Shown piece by piece: positions 28,038-37,301 of a stretch of 64,000 nucleotides of DNA (position 1 is the stretch's first letter; every line of letters begins with the position of its first letter). Below the pieces are notes generated by a model. That model was not told the origin of the DNA. It did no database searches and worked only from the letters and a program-made list of their open reading frames with translations. The stretch lies in the NCBI GenBank assembly GCA_945862385.1, contig CAMAXV010000006.1, positions 1 to 64,000 on the forward strand, given 5' to 3'. This stretch comes from Chitinophaga pinensis (GTDB lineage: Bacteria > Bacteroidota > Bacteroidia > Chitinophagales > Chitinophagaceae). The position numbers were made by a program, and so were the translations under genes.

Positions 28038-29594
28038 ATGTCTTCAAACCAAAACAAACATCCGAAAGGGCTGTATGTGCTCTTCGCTACTGAAATGTGG
28101 GAACGTTTTAATTACTATGGCATGAGAGCCATTTTGGTGCTGTTCATGACAAAAGCACTGCTTTTTTCCAAGGATTTCTCTTCTCAACTCTATGGAGGAT
28201 ATACCAGTCTTGTTTACCTCACACCGCTAATCGGGGGTTATTTTGCAGACCGCTTCTGGGGCAATAGGCGTTCAATTATCATAGGCGGACTTGTAATGGC
28301 TGTGGGTGAGTTCATCCTTTTCTTTTGCGGTAGCCTTTACAGCTCCAATCCTGAATTATCAACCCTACTTTTCTTTACGGGGCTAGGCTTCATGATATCA
28401 GGCAATGGATTTTTCAAACCAAACATTTCGGCGCTCGTCGGACAACTCTATCCCAAAGGAGACCGCAGAATTGATGCTGCCTATACCATATTTTACATGG
28501 GTATCAACGTGGGTGGTGCTTTAGGTCCGTTTATATGCGGACTGGTGGGCGATACCGGCAATCCAGCTGATTTTAAATGGGCTTTTATGGCAGGAGGTAT
28601 TGGTATGTTACTGAGTGTATTGATTCAGGTAATTTACCATAAAAAATATGTAACAGGGCCAGATCAGCAGACACTGGGATTGGTTCCGGAGAACGCACCT
28701 GCTTACAGTAAAAATCCTTTGTTCGGACTGATTGTGTTTCTACTGCTTATTGGCGTTTCAACAACCCTTTTATACGTAGATTCCGGACTTGCTCAAATCA
28801 AACATTGGGGCTTTAATATCGGCAGTTTTAATATTTCAACTGCCTTGTTTACAAACCTGGTCTTTTTGCTGGTAGCCTGTATCCTCGTCATTGCACTGAT
28901 TATTTTTACGGATAAAACACTTACTAAACTGGAAAAAAGCAAGGTTGCAGTTATATTCACCGTATCCTTTTTTGTAGTCTTCTTCTGGAGCGCATATGAA
29001 CAGGCAGGTGCATCACTCACGTTTTTTGCAGACGAACAAACCAACCGCGACCTCGGATTTTTCGTTGTTCCAGCCAGTTTTTTTGCTTCTCTCAATTCCA
29101 TATTTGTGGTCAGTTTTGCACCCATTTTTGCATGGCTTTGGGTGAAACTTGGCAAGATGGATCCTTCCTCTCCAACCAAAATGGCCTGGGGACTCCTTTT
29201 ACTTGCATTAGGATACCTGTGGATAGCATTTGGAGTCAAGGATGTTCAGCCAGGTATTAAAGTAAGTATGATCTGGCTGGTTGGTATGTATGCGTTGCAT
29301 ACGGCAGGAGAATTGTGCCTTTCTCCAATCGGACTATCCCTTGTAAATAAACTGGCCCCTGCAAAATTTGCATCCATGCTGATGGCAGTATGGTTTACAG
29401 CTAATGCCTTTGCCAATTATCTTGCCGGCGCATTGAGTAAACTCTATCCGGAAGAAGGAAAAACCAAATTTATCCTGGGATTGCCCATAGAAAATAACTT
29501 CAATTTCTTCATGGTATTTGTTGTGATGTCTGGTGTGGCAGCTTTTATTCTTTTCTTCCTTTCCAGCAAACTCCAGAAGTTGATGAAAGACTAA
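28038..29594 (+). CDS. Proton-dependent di/tripeptide transporter, POT/PTR family
   Basis: This 518-residue inner-membrane protein has about 14 helices and the POT signature ExxERxxYYG at residues 19-28 (EMWERFNYYG), which couples peptide uptake to protons. The conserved region FYMGINVGGALGPFICG in the middle also fits. It is divergent from purD and 20 bp upstream of an OPT-family transporter, so the two probably form one transcript dedicated to peptide uptake. Confidence 0.93.
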   Translation: MSSNQNKHPKGLYVLFATEMWERFNYYGMRAILVLFMTKALLFSKDFSSQLYGGYTSLVYLTPLIGGYFADRFWGNRRSIIIGGLVMAVGEFILFFCGSLYSSNPELSTLLFFTGLGFMISGNGFFKPNISALVGQLYPKGDRRIDAAYTIFYMGINVGGALGPFICGLVGDTGNPADFKWAFMAGGIGMLLSVLIQVIYHKKYVTGPDQQTLGLVPENAPAYSKNPLFGLIVFLLLIGVSTTLLYVDSGLAQIKHWGFNIGSFNISTALFTNLVFLLVACILVIALIIFTDKTLTKLEKSKVAVIFTVSFFVVFFWSAYEQAGASLTFFADEQTNRDLGFFVVPASFFASLNSIFVVSFAPIFAWLWVKLGKMDPSSPTKMAWGLLLLALGYLWIAFGVKDVQPGIKVSMIWLVGMYALHTAGELCLSPIGLSLVNKLAPAKFASMLMAVWFTANAFANYLAGALSKLYPEEGKTKFILGLPIENNFNFFMVFVVMSGVAAFILFFLSSKLQKLMKD

Positions 29595-29614
29595 TTCAAT
29601 TAAAAAGTTAGCAT

Positions 29615-31675
29615 ATGTCTGATAAAAAATTTGTCCCTTTTATAGCCCCTGAAACAGCTATGAAAGAGTTTACACTCAAAGCTGTGGTTACAGGCGCCTG
29701 TTTCGGAATAATCTTTGGAGCAGCTACAGTTTATCTGGCGCTGAAAGCTGGACTAACTGTTTCAGCATCCATTCCTATTGCAGTAATGTCCATTGCGCTG
29801 AGTAAGCTTTTTCTGAAGACAACTATACTTGAAAACAACATCATTCAAACTACAGGTTCAGCAGGTGAAAGCATTGCAGCTGGAGTTGTATTTACCCTAC
29901 CGGGATTTCTTTTCCTGTCTGAGACAAACAGCGCTGATTATTTCAATTACATTACCATTTTGGTGCTGGCCATCTTTGGCGGCATGCTGGGAACACTGAT
30001 GATGATTCCCCTGCGGAGTGCACTGATTGTTAAAGAGCATGAAACGCTTCCGTATCCTGAGGGCACCGCCTGTGCATCAGTTTTGAAAGCGGGTGAAAGA
30101 GGCGGGAATTTTGCAAAGACAGCATTTGCCGGACTTGGCATTGCAACCGCGTATGCATTTCTACAGAAAATATTTCATGTTATTGCCGAAACGCCATCTT
30201 TCATGACCGCTCAGGCCAATAAATACCTTCCTTCGGCAAAAGTGAGTGGTGAAATAACCCCTGAATACCTGGGTGTTGGATACATTATTGGTCCGAAAAT
30301 AGCCGGTATCCTTGTGGCTGGCAGTGTTTTGACCTGGTTTGTATTTAATCCGTTGCTAGCTACTATTGTGCCCGGTGATGTCATCGCACTTCAGCTGGTA
30401 AAATTAGGCTACCTGAAAGATATAACCACAGCTGGCGGTCCGGGTGGCTGGGATCCTTCCACACACCAGTTCAGTGATTTTTCCGTGGCCATTTACCGTG
30501 CATTTGTGAGGCAAATCGGAGCAGGAGCAGTTGCTGCAGGTGGATTCATCACACTCATCAAGACGATTCCAACCATTATTTCTTCCTTTAAAGGAAGCTT
30601 GGGAAGTTTACAATCCGGCAATGGAGAGCAGACTTCCATCAAAAGAACAGAAAAAGACCTGTCTGTTAAAATTGTTCTCTGGGGCAGTGTCGCCCTCATT
30701 TTATTGATGACAATTATGCCGCAAATACCCGGAGAAGGGCTGGCGAGCAAACTCCTTATTGGCATACTTGTTGTTTTATTTGGGGCTTTTTTTGTAACTG
30801 TTTCATCCAGGATTGTAGGACTGATAGGCTCATCCAATAATCCAATTTCCGGCATGACCATTGCAACCATTATGGGTACTTGTCTGGTTTTTATTGCAGT
30901 GGGCTGGACGGGCAAGGTATTTGAACCCATGGCGCTTTTAGTGGGCGGAATGATATGCATTGCAGCAGCCAATGCAGGTGCCACATCGCAGGACCTCAAA
31001 ACCGGATACATCCTTGGAGCAACACCCAGAGCGCAACAGATTGCCTTATTCATTGGGGCCATCGTCTCTTCCATTGCAATTGGATTTACCATTAAAATTC
31101 TGGATACACCCACACAGGAAATGATGGCCGCAGGCATCAATCATGCCATTGGCACAGATTTGTATGCAGCCCCACAGGCTACCTTGATGGCAACATTGAT
31201 TAAAGGCATTTTGTCTTTCAATCTCGACTGGCAATTTGTTCTTGTTGGTGTAGCCATTGCCGTTGTAATGGAACTTTGTGGCATCAAAGCACTCAGTTTT
31301 GCCATTGGCATTTACCTGCCACTCTCAACAACACTGCCCATTTTCATTGGCGGTGCTATCAGGGGAATTGTGGATGGAAAAAAGAAAAAACAAGAGGCCG
31401 CAGATAACGGGGAAGAGGAAGATTTACGCAAAGGAAATCTTTTTGCTACCGGACTCGTTGCAGGAGGTGCCATTGCAGGGGTTATTGTTGCCTTCCTATC
31501 AGCCAATGAAAATATTGCCAGGATGCTGAAAAAAATTAACCTGGAAGAACCACTTACCCACCAGTTAGGAGAACAGGGTTATTTTGTTCTGGGGAGCATT
31601 CTCTTTTTCGTCCTGGCCTTTATACTTTACAGGGTAGCATTGAGCAAGGAAGTAATTAACAATGAAAATAAATGA
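29615..31675 (+). CDS. Oligopeptide transporter, OPT family
   Basis: This 686-residue membrane protein belongs to the OPT family (YSL-like bacterial branch). Near the N-terminus it has KAVVTGACFGIIFGAATVYLALK followed by YPEGTACASVLKAG, and later TSQDLKTGYILGATPRAQQ, both family hallmarks. About 16 helices are predicted by eye. A cytoplasmic Lys/Glu-rich loop (KKKKQEAADNGEEEDL) splits the last part. It imports peptides or metal-peptide complexes. Its end overlaps the next gene by 14 bp. Confidence 0.92.
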   Translation: MSDKKFVPFIAPETAMKEFTLKAVVTGACFGIIFGAATVYLALKAGLTVSASIPIAVMSIALSKLFLKTTILENNIIQTTGSAGESIAAGVVFTLPGFLFLSETNSADYFNYITILVLAIFGGMLGTLMMIPLRSALIVKEHETLPYPEGTACASVLKAGERGGNFAKTAFAGLGIATAYAFLQKIFHVIAETPSFMTAQANKYLPSAKVSGEITPEYLGVGYIIGPKIAGILVAGSVLTWFVFNPLLATIVPGDVIALQLVKLGYLKDITTAGGPGGWDPSTHQFSDFSVAIYRAFVRQIGAGAVAAGGFITLIKTIPTIISSFKGSLGSLQSGNGEQTSIKRTEKDLSVKIVLWGSVALILLMTIMPQIPGEGLASKLLIGILVVLFGAFFVTVSSRIVGLIGSSNNPISGMTIATIMGTCLVFIAVGWTGKVFEPMALLVGGMICIAAANAGATSQDLKTGYILGATPRAQQIALFIGAIVSSIAIGFTIKILDTPTQEMMAAGINHAIGTDLYAAPQATLMATLIKGILSFNLDWQFVLVGVAIAVVMELCGIKALSFAIGIYLPLSTTLPIFIGGAIRGIVDGKKKKQEAADNGEEEDLRKGNLFATGLVAGGAIAGVIVAFLSANENIARMLKKINLEEPLTHQLGEQGYFVLGSILFFVLAFILYRVALSKEVINNENK

Positions 31676-32747
31676 TATGCCAGTCAGATCATTGAAATTC
31701 GCACTGCCCCTAAGCCTGTTTGTGATGGCATTTATCGCTTTCACAGGGAAAGGTATTGTAACATTTATTCCGGTATTTTATGTCTTCTTTTTAATACCGC
31801 TAGCCGAACTACTCATTCCTGCAAATCCGGAAAACATGAATGCTGCAGAAGAGCAGCTTGCCCGGGAAGACAGAACATATGACATCTGGGTTTATATAAC
31901 CCTTCCCCTGCAATATGCCTTCCTGTTGTTGTTCTTATTTGCTGCAGGAGATCAGGGCTTGACAAATATGGAACTTGCAGGAAGGGTTATCAGCATGGGA
32001 TTGCTATGCGGTGCTTTTGGGATAAATGCCGCACATGAACTGGGTCACCGCACCAAACCCTTTGAAAGGAATATGTCTAAGGCCTTACTGCTTACTTCCC
32101 TTTATATGCATTTTTACATTGAACACAATAAAGGTCACCATAAAAATGTTTCAACACCGGAAGACCCAAGCAGTGCACGGAAATGGGAGCCTGTCTATTT
32201 GTTTTATTTCAGGACAATTGTGAATGGCTACATCTCAGCATGGCAAATTGCTGCTGATGAACAAAGGAAAAAATCACGACCGGTTCTGCATTTCACAAAT
32301 CCCATGATCCGTTATCAACTCCTGCAACTCATCCTATTGTTTACGATTTATATGGTTTTCGGAATCAATGTTACACTTTGTTTTATAGCAGCAGCCTGTA
32401 TTGGATTTTTATTACTGGAAACAGTTAATTACATAGAACATTATGGGCTCCAGCGCAAAAAAACTGAAAATGGCTACGAGCGTGCCATGCCTGAACACAG
32501 CTGGAACAGCAGCCATATCCTTGGAAGACTGATGCTGTTTGAGCTATCAAGACACAGTGACCATCATTACCTGGCGAGCAGAAAATATCAAATCCTAAGG
32601 CATCATGAAGAGGCCCCACAAATGCCAACCGGTTATCCAGGTATGATGTTACTGTCTTTTATTCCCCCGCTCTGGTTTACCATTATGCATAAAAGAATTG
32701 ATGATTTCAGGAATAGAAATCAACTGATCTTATCTGATCCAAAATAA
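31662..32747 (+). CDS. AlkB-type membrane di-iron monooxygenase
   Basis: This 361-residue membrane hydroxylase resembles alkane 1-monooxygenase. It has the full set of histidine boxes: HELGH (125-129), HNKGHH (155-160) followed by TPEDPSSAR, NYIEHYGL, and a late HSDHHYL. About six helices surround them. Such enzymes hydroxylate alkanes, fatty acids or related chains and need rubredoxin or ferredoxin, neither of which is nearby. The ATG at 31662 overlaps the OPT gene; an ATG at 31677 is also possible. The 3' end overlaps serS by 28 bp tail to tail. Confidence 0.85.
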   Translation: MKINDMPVRSLKFALPLSLFVMAFIAFTGKGIVTFIPVFYVFFLIPLAELLIPANPENMNAAEEQLAREDRTYDIWVYITLPLQYAFLLLFLFAAGDQGLTNMELAGRVISMGLLCGAFGINAAHELGHRTKPFERNMSKALLLTSLYMHFYIEHNKGHHKNVSTPEDPSSARKWEPVYLFYFRTIVNGYISAWQIAADEQRKKSRPVLHFTNPMIRYQLLQLILLFTIYMVFGINVTLCFIAAACIGFLLLETVNYIEHYGLQRKKTENGYERAMPEHSWNSSHILGRLMLFELSRHSDHHYLASRKYQILRHHEEAPQMPTGYPGMMLLSFIPPLWFTIMHKRIDDFRNRNQLILSDPK

Positions 32748-33991
32748 GGTCTGAGTACCTCAGGGATGAGAATACCATCAGGTGTTTGGTAGTTTTCAAG
32801 CAGACTGGCCATAATACGCGGTAAAGCCAGTGAACTGCCATTGAGTGTATGCACCAATTGCGTTTTGCCATTCTCGTCTCGGGTGCGGATCTTCATCCGG
32901 TTCGACTGAAATGTCTCAAAATTGGATACGGAACTCACTTCCAGCCACCTCTCCTGCGCAGCACTGTATACTTCAAAATCATAGGTCATTGCTGAAGCAA
33001 ATCCCATATCACCTCCGCACAACCTGAGGATTCTGTAAGGCAATCCGAGCGACTGGATAAGCTTTTCAACATGTACTACCATTTCTTCCAGTACCTCGTA
33101 GCTTTTATCAGCTGTGGTCATGTAGACAATTTCAACCTTATCAAACTGATGCACCCTGTTCAGTCCACGCACATCTTTTCCAAAACTGCCGGCTTCTCTC
33201 CTGAAACAAGGTGTATAAGCCGTCATTTTCACTGGTAATTCAGCAGGAGCAATGATCTCGTCTCTGTAAATATTCGTCACCGGAACTTCAGCAGTTGGAA
33301 TCAGGTATAGCTCATCTGCTGTAACATGGTACATCTGCCCTTCTTTGTCTGGCAGCTGACCGGTACCATAAGCTGAAGCAGCGTTAACCACAAAGGGAGG
33401 GATATATTCAGTATAACCAGCATTGATATTATGATCCAGAAAATATTGTATCAGCGCGCGTTGGAGCTTAGCTCCTTTGCCTTTGTAAAGTGCAAAACCA
33501 CTACCCGTGATTTTAACGCCCGTCTGGAAATCAACCAGTCCGTATTTTGTAATCAGATCCCAATGAGGTACGGCACCTGCATGCAGCTTAGGAATCTCAC
33601 CATTTTGCCTTACAACTTCATTGTCTTCCGCTGACTTTCCTGCAGGCACCTGGGAATGCGGCAGATTCGGCAACCTGACCAGCATACCGTCTAATTTGGC
33701 TTCAACAGCAGTTAGTTCCTGGGCAAGCTGATCAATCGATTCTTTCATGGATGATACAGCTGATTTAAGCGCTTCCGCCTCCTCTCGCTTACCCTGCCCC
33801 ATAAGTGCCCCAATCTCCTTGGATGAAGCATTTCTTTTGGCCAGCAGCTCGTCAGACTGAAACTGCAGTTGCTTCCGCTGGTCATCAGCAGCAATTATCT
33901 TTTCAACCAAGTCGGTATCCTGAAAGTTTTTTTTCTGCAGGCTGGCAACAACAAGTTCGCGGTTGTTACGAATAAACGATAACTGGAGCAT
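32720..33991 (-). CDS. serS: Seryl-tRNA synthetase
   Basis: This class II synthetase charges tRNA-Ser. The 423-residue protein has the N-terminal coiled-coil arm (about 30-105) that grips the long variable arm of tRNA-Ser. Its catalytic core has motif 2 (CFRREAGSFGKDVRGLNRVHQF) and motif 3 near the end (NGSSLALPRIMASLLENYQ). I placed the start at 33991 (MLQLSFIRNN), the usual N-terminus; an in-frame ATG six codons earlier would add unconserved residues. It is transcribed alone from a box at 34007. Confidence 0.97.
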   Translation of the reverse strand: MLQLSFIRNNRELVVASLQKKNFQDTDLVEKIIAADDQRKQLQFQSDELLAKRNASSKEIGALMGQGKREEAEALKSAVSSMKESIDQLAQELTAVEAKLDGMLVRLPNLPHSQVPAGKSAEDNEVVRQNGEIPKLHAGAVPHWDLITKYGLVDFQTGVKITGSGFALYKGKGAKLQRALIQYFLDHNINAGYTEYIPPFVVNAASAYGTGQLPDKEGQMYHVTADELYLIPTAEVPVTNIYRDEIIAPAELPVKMTAYTPCFRREAGSFGKDVRGLNRVHQFDKVEIVYMTTADKSYEVLEEMVVHVEKLIQSLGLPYRILRLCGGDMGFASAMTYDFEVYSAAQERWLEVSSVSNFETFQSNRMKIRTRDENGKTQLVHTLNGSSLALPRIMASLLENYQTPDGILIPEVLRPYFGSDKIS

Positions 33992-34006
33992 CCCTAAAAA
34001 TTTATG

Positions 34007-34014
34007 CAAAGATA
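34007..34014 (-). promoter_or_regulatory. Promoter -7 box for serS
   Basis: The minus strand reads TATCTTTG, an exact TAnnTTTG, 15 bases before the chosen serS ATG at 33991. It overlaps the extended alternative start, which supports the downstream one. Confidence 0.5.
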
Positions 34015-34034
34015 AGCAATCGGTACAGATGCTT

Positions 34035-34042
34035 TAAATTTG
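34035..34042 (+). promoter_or_regulatory. Promoter -7 box, four bases before the start codon
   Basis: TAAATTTG is an exact TAnnTTTG box, followed by four bases and the ATG at 34047. The predicted transcript starts at or next to the start codon. Confidence 0.5.
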
Positions 34043-34046
34043 CAGC

Positions 34047-34391
34047 ATGATGATAGCAGATGACCTACAAGCACGCTGGTGGAAGCTGGAAGAAAAAATG
34101 ATTAACCGATTCGGGAAAAAGCCTGATTTGGAATCAATCCTGTTTCTGATAGGGATTCAGGAAGTAAGGGGAGCCGGACACCAGTTTACAAAAGAACAAA
34201 AACAGGACCTTATGCACGTGGCGGTATGCACAGTTCTGACTCCAAGCGGATATTATGAGCATGCAGGTTGGGATGAAGATGGGTGGCCACACTTCAACCA
34301 GAAAAAAGAATTATCCCCCATGAGTCTGATTGAACAGGAAAACTTCATGAAAGACCATGTACTGTTTTACTTTGATCAAAATGAATTCTGA
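34047..34391 (+). CDS. Small conserved protein of unknown function
   Basis: This 114-residue protein is soluble and acidic to neutral, with tryptophan pairs (RWWKLEEKM) and a central LIGIQEVRGAGHQFTKEQKQDLMHVAVC. It has no signal peptide and no domain I can name, but it has the balanced composition of a real protein. Its stop shares bases with the start of the cyclophilin gene (TGATG), so the two are co-translated. A -7 promoter box lies four bases before the start codon. Function unknown. Confidence 0.75.
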   Translation: MMIADDLQARWWKLEEKMINRFGKKPDLESILFLIGIQEVRGAGHQFTKEQKQDLMHVAVCTVLTPSGYYEHAGWDEDGWPHFNQKKELSPMSLIEQENFMKDHVLFYFDQNEF

Positions 34392-35098
34392 TGAAAAGGA
34401 AACTCCTTATAACAGCCATTTTATGTTATTTGATAACACTGTTTTCAGCAGTTCAGGCACAACCTGCTACCAAACTCAGGAAAAAAGATTTCCGCGGTGA
34501 TATCCGCATGGTAACTGATTCAGGCATACTGGTGCTAAGACTGAATGACTCCACGCCAACTCACCGGAACAATTTTCTCAGGCTGGTCAAAGACCACTAT
34601 TACGATGGCATCAGTTTTCACCGCATCATCAGCGGCTTCATGATTCAGGCAGGCGATGAAAAAACAAAAAAAGACGCAGACAGTACAAAATTCCTGGCAG
34701 GTTATACCCTTCCCGCCGAAATCAGACCAGACCTGTTTCACAGAAAAGGGGTGCTTGCTGCAGCCAGATTGGGAGACAACGTAAATCCAACCAAAGCCAG
34801 CAGCGGAGTTCAGTTCTACATTGTGCAGGGAAAAATATTCAATGACAAAGCCCTCGATTCTGTTGAAACTTACCGGTTGAATGGCAGAAAAATCCCGGTT
34901 GAACAACGAAACATATATAAAACCATTGGAGGATCACCACACTTGGATCAGCAATACACCATCTTTGGAGAACTGATCAGCGGTTTCGATGTTTTAGACA
35001 AAATAGCCGGAGTAAAAACAACTGGCAGGCAGGGTGGAGATAAACCCATTCAGGATATCAGGATAAAGAAAGTGCGCCTCACCCGCAGGATAACCTGA
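34391..35098 (+). CDS. Secreted cyclophilin-type peptidyl-prolyl isomerase
   Basis: This 235-residue protein has a signal peptide (residues 1-24, ending AVQAQ) and a cyclophilin domain with the catalytic segment ISFHRIISGFMIQAGD and the later GVQFYIVQG. An insertion of about 35 residues (RLNGRKIPVEQRNIYKTIGG) sits between two core strands, as in some Bacteroidota forms. It would speed proline isomerisation in proteins folding in the periplasm. Its start overlaps the stop of the preceding small gene (TGATG). Confidence 0.92.
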   Translation: MKRKLLITAILCYLITLFSAVQAQPATKLRKKDFRGDIRMVTDSGILVLRLNDSTPTHRNNFLRLVKDHYYDGISFHRIISGFMIQAGDEKTKKDADSTKFLAGYTLPAEIRPDLFHRKGVLAAARLGDNVNPTKASSGVQFYIVQGKIFNDKALDSVETYRLNGRKIPVEQRNIYKTIGGSPHLDQQYTIFGELISGFDVLDKIAGVKTTGRQGGDKPIQDIRIKKVRLTRRIT

Positions 35099-35186
35099 TA
35101 AATATGAACCAATCATGTAACCGGACAAGAAAAATTATTCAACATAATGAGAAATTAAGCGTTAAAATTGCAAAAAATATATTCCC

Positions 35187-35567
35187 ATGAATTTTCCAGA
35201 TAACCTCAGGTATACCAAAGAACACGAATGGATTGCTATTGATGGAAATACCGCTACAATTGGTATTACTGAGTTTGCACAAGGTGAACTCGGAGACATC
35301 ATCTACATTGATGTGGAAACCATTGGCAAAACACTTGACGCAGATACTGTTTTTGGAACAGTTGAGGCTGTTAAAACGGTCAGTGATCTTTTTCTGCCCG
35401 TTTCCGGAACCCTCACAGAAAAAAATACCCTCCTGGAAAGCCAGCCTGAGCTTGTAAACACTGACCCTTATGGTGATGGCTGGATGGTTAAGATGACAGT
35501 GAATGACCTGACACAGGTTGAAAATCTGATGGATGCAGCGTCTTACAAGGCATTGATAGGCGCATAA
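35187..35567 (+). CDS. gcvH: Glycine cleavage system H protein
   Basis: The H protein carries a lipoyl arm between the P, T and L proteins of glycine cleavage. The 126-residue sequence has YTKEHEWIAIDG at the start and the lipoylated Lys63 in GTVEAVKTVSDLF. Length is standard. The partner genes gcvP and gcvT are not in the window, which is common in Bacteroidota. An imperfect box TAAAATTG lies 18 bases upstream. The VanZ-like gene follows three bases later. Confidence 0.97.
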   Translation: MNFPDNLRYTKEHEWIAIDGNTATIGITEFAQGELGDIIYIDVETIGKTLDADTVFGTVEAVKTVSDLFLPVSGTLTEKNTLLESQPELVNTDPYGDGWMVKMTVNDLTQVENLMDAASYKALIGA

Positions 35568-35570
35568 TCA

Positions 35571-35963
35571 ATGTATAAATTACTGACAAATAAATGGACG
35601 GCAGTCACCTGGACTGTCGTCATTTTTTTATTACTGGGATTGAACAACGAACATGTACCGGAAGTTGGCATGTTTAATTTCAAATTCCGGGATAAGATAT
35701 ATCACTGCATCGTTTTTGCAGCATATGCCTTCCTGTGGTTCGGAGTTGGGTACATAAACACGATGATAAGTCTGAAAAAACTTTTCCTGACAGTTTTTAT
35801 CACCGGATTGATTTTTGGAATTGGCATGGAGTTTTTTCAGGAAGCATTTACAAACAGGCAGTTTTCCTGGTGGGATGGCTTTGCAGATATGATTGGTATT
35901 TTACTGGGTTTAGGGATAGCAAAAAAAAGCCCCTATGGAAATAGGGGCCGTAACCAAAACTAA
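35571..35963 (+). CDS. VanZ-like membrane protein
   Basis: This 130-residue protein has about four membrane helices and the VanZ-like pattern FRDKIYHCIVFAAYAFLW, then GMEFFQE and WWDGFADMIGILLG. The family is named after a teicoplanin-resistance protein but its biochemical role is unknown. It begins three bases after gcvH, so it shares its transcript. The last dozen codons (KKSPYGNRGRNQN) are made by a hairpin with an A-tract that works as a terminator for the opposite strand, so the C-terminal residues are shaped by that element. Confidence 0.82.
   Translation: MYKLLTNKWTAVTWTVVIFLLLGLNNEHVPEVGMFNFKFRDKIYHCIVFAAYAFLWFGVGYINTMISLKKLFLTVFITGLIFGIGMEFFQEAFTNRQFSWWDGFADMIGILLGLGIAKKSPYGNRGRNQN
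35921..35948 (-). terminator. Intrinsic terminator for prfA, inside the vanZ-like coding end
   Basis: A perfect 8-bp stem (GCCCCTAT / ATAGGGGC) with a four-base loop lies at 35929-35948. On the minus strand it is followed by eight T (the A-tract at 35921-35928). It is the first terminator downstream of prfA, 227 bp after its stop. On the plus strand there is no T-tract. Confidence 0.75.
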
Positions 35964-36174
35964 CTGCTTATGAGAAAAAAATTGTTTCTGAAGATTAGAT
36001 GCAGGTTGATCTAGTTTTCCATTACCATTTCTGTTAATTATTTGCAAATGGCTCAACGTAATCACTGTTTCAAATCCTTACACAATATATAGACGAAAAA
36101 AGTACCCTGAAAATTGTTAAAGGCCCTATAAATCAATAAACTATTTTTTTACAGCATTATGGGCATGCTAAGAA

Positions 36175-37233
36175 CTACTGGGTAAGCTTACTGGCATTTT
36201 CTGCAAATTGAAGTGCATCAATCAACTCACTGATACCACCGTTAAGCACTTCCTGCAGATTGTATAACGTCATCCCGATGCGATGATCTGTAACACGTCC
36301 CTGCGGAAAATTATAGGTCCTTATTTTGGCAGACCTGTCGCCTGTTGAAACAAGGCTCTTCCTGTGCCTCGAAATTTCATCTTCCTGCTTTCTCACCTGT
36401 TCCTCATACAATCGGGTACGTAACATCTGCATGGCTTTTTCCCTGTTGCCAAGCTGAGTCCTTTCTGTCTGACAGATTACAACGGTTCCTGTTGGCAGAT
36501 GGGTAAGCATGACCTTTGTTTCAACCTTGTTTACATTCTGACCTCCTGCACCACCGCTTCGGGATGTTTCCATTTTTACATCACTTTCCCGGATTTCCAC
36601 GTCAACTTCTTCAGCCTCAGGCATAACCGCAACAGTAGCAGCACTTGTATGCACCCTGCCACTGGCTTCTGTTTCAGGCACACGCTGAACCCTGTGAACA
36701 CCACTCTCAAACTTCATTGTACCATACACCTCATCACCACTTACCTCAAGCTGCACTTCCTTATATCCGCCCATCGTACCTTCGTTTTCAGACAGGAGGG
36801 CTGTTTTCCAACCTTTGGTTTCACAATACCTGATGTACATACGCAACAGGTCGCCTGCAAACAGGGAAGCCTCATCTCCACCTGTACCCGCCCGAATTTC
36901 CAGGATGGCGTTTTTATCATCCTGCGGATCTTTGGGTATCAGCATATTCCTGATTTGCTTTTCAAGAACAACTTGCTGCTCTTCCAGACCTTCTGCTTCA
37001 GCCTTTGCCAGTTCCCGCAATTCGTCATCATCACCCATCAAAGCCTCACGGTTGAACTCTATGTCAGACAACAGGGTTTTATAGGACTGGTAAACATTTA
37101 CAATTTTTTCAAGACTTCTATACTCCTTGGAAAGCTGACTGAATCTTTTATTGTCACCAACTACCTCAGGATTGGTTAACGCAACACCGATATCATCGAA
37201 TTTTGCCTTGATGGCTTCCAGTTTATCAAGCAT
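36175..37233 (-). CDS. prfA: Peptide chain release factor 1
   Basis: RF1 ends translation at UAA and UAG. The 352-residue protein has the tripeptide recognition site Pro186-Glu-Thr188 in [10 protein letters not shown], followed by [12 protein letters not shown], and the catalytic GGQ at 230-232 in [11 protein letters not shown]. It is transcribed alone, from a box at 37280-37287, and ends at a terminator lying in the neighbouring gene. No prmC methylase gene is adjacent. Confidence 0.97.
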   Translation of the reverse strand: MLDKLEAIKAKFDDIGVALTNPEVVGDNKRFSQLSKEYRSLEKIVNVYQSYKTLLSDIEFNREALMGDDDELRELAKAEAEGLEEQQVVLEKQIRNMLIPKDPQDDKNAILEIRAGTGGDEASLFAGDLLRMYIRYCETKGWKTALLSENEGTMGGYKEVQLEVSGDEVYGTMKFESGVHRVQRVPETEASGRVHTSAATVAVMPEAEEVDVEIRESDVKMETSRSGGAGGQNVNKVETKVMLTHLPTGTVVICQTERTQLGNREKAMQMLRTRLYEEQVRKQEDEISRHRKSLVSTGDRSAKIRTYNFPQGRVTDHRIGMTLYNLQEVLNGGISELIDALQFAENASKLTQ

Positions 37234-37279
37234 ATTATAATCCCGGCATTGATCCGGCCTTTTTTGTTAATTTAGTGTG

Positions 37280-37287
37280 CAAAGTTA
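37280..37287 (-). promoter_or_regulatory. Promoter -7 box for prfA
   Basis: The minus strand reads TAACTTTG, an exact TAnnTTTG box, 46 bases before the prfA ATG. The start of the divergent amidohydrolase gene is only 15 bp away on the other side. Confidence 0.5.
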
Positions 37288-37301
37288 CTTTATTTTAGAG
37301 C

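Noticed and set aside
30493-31140. Long minus-strand frame inside the OPT transporter gene (215 codons)
   Set aside because: It is a frame opposite a conserved membrane protein; its composition reflects antisense hydrophobic codons.
36499-37179. Long plus-strand frame opposite prfA (226 codons)
   Set aside because: It mirrors prfA codons, is rich in Phe, His and Thr without domains, and has no start context.
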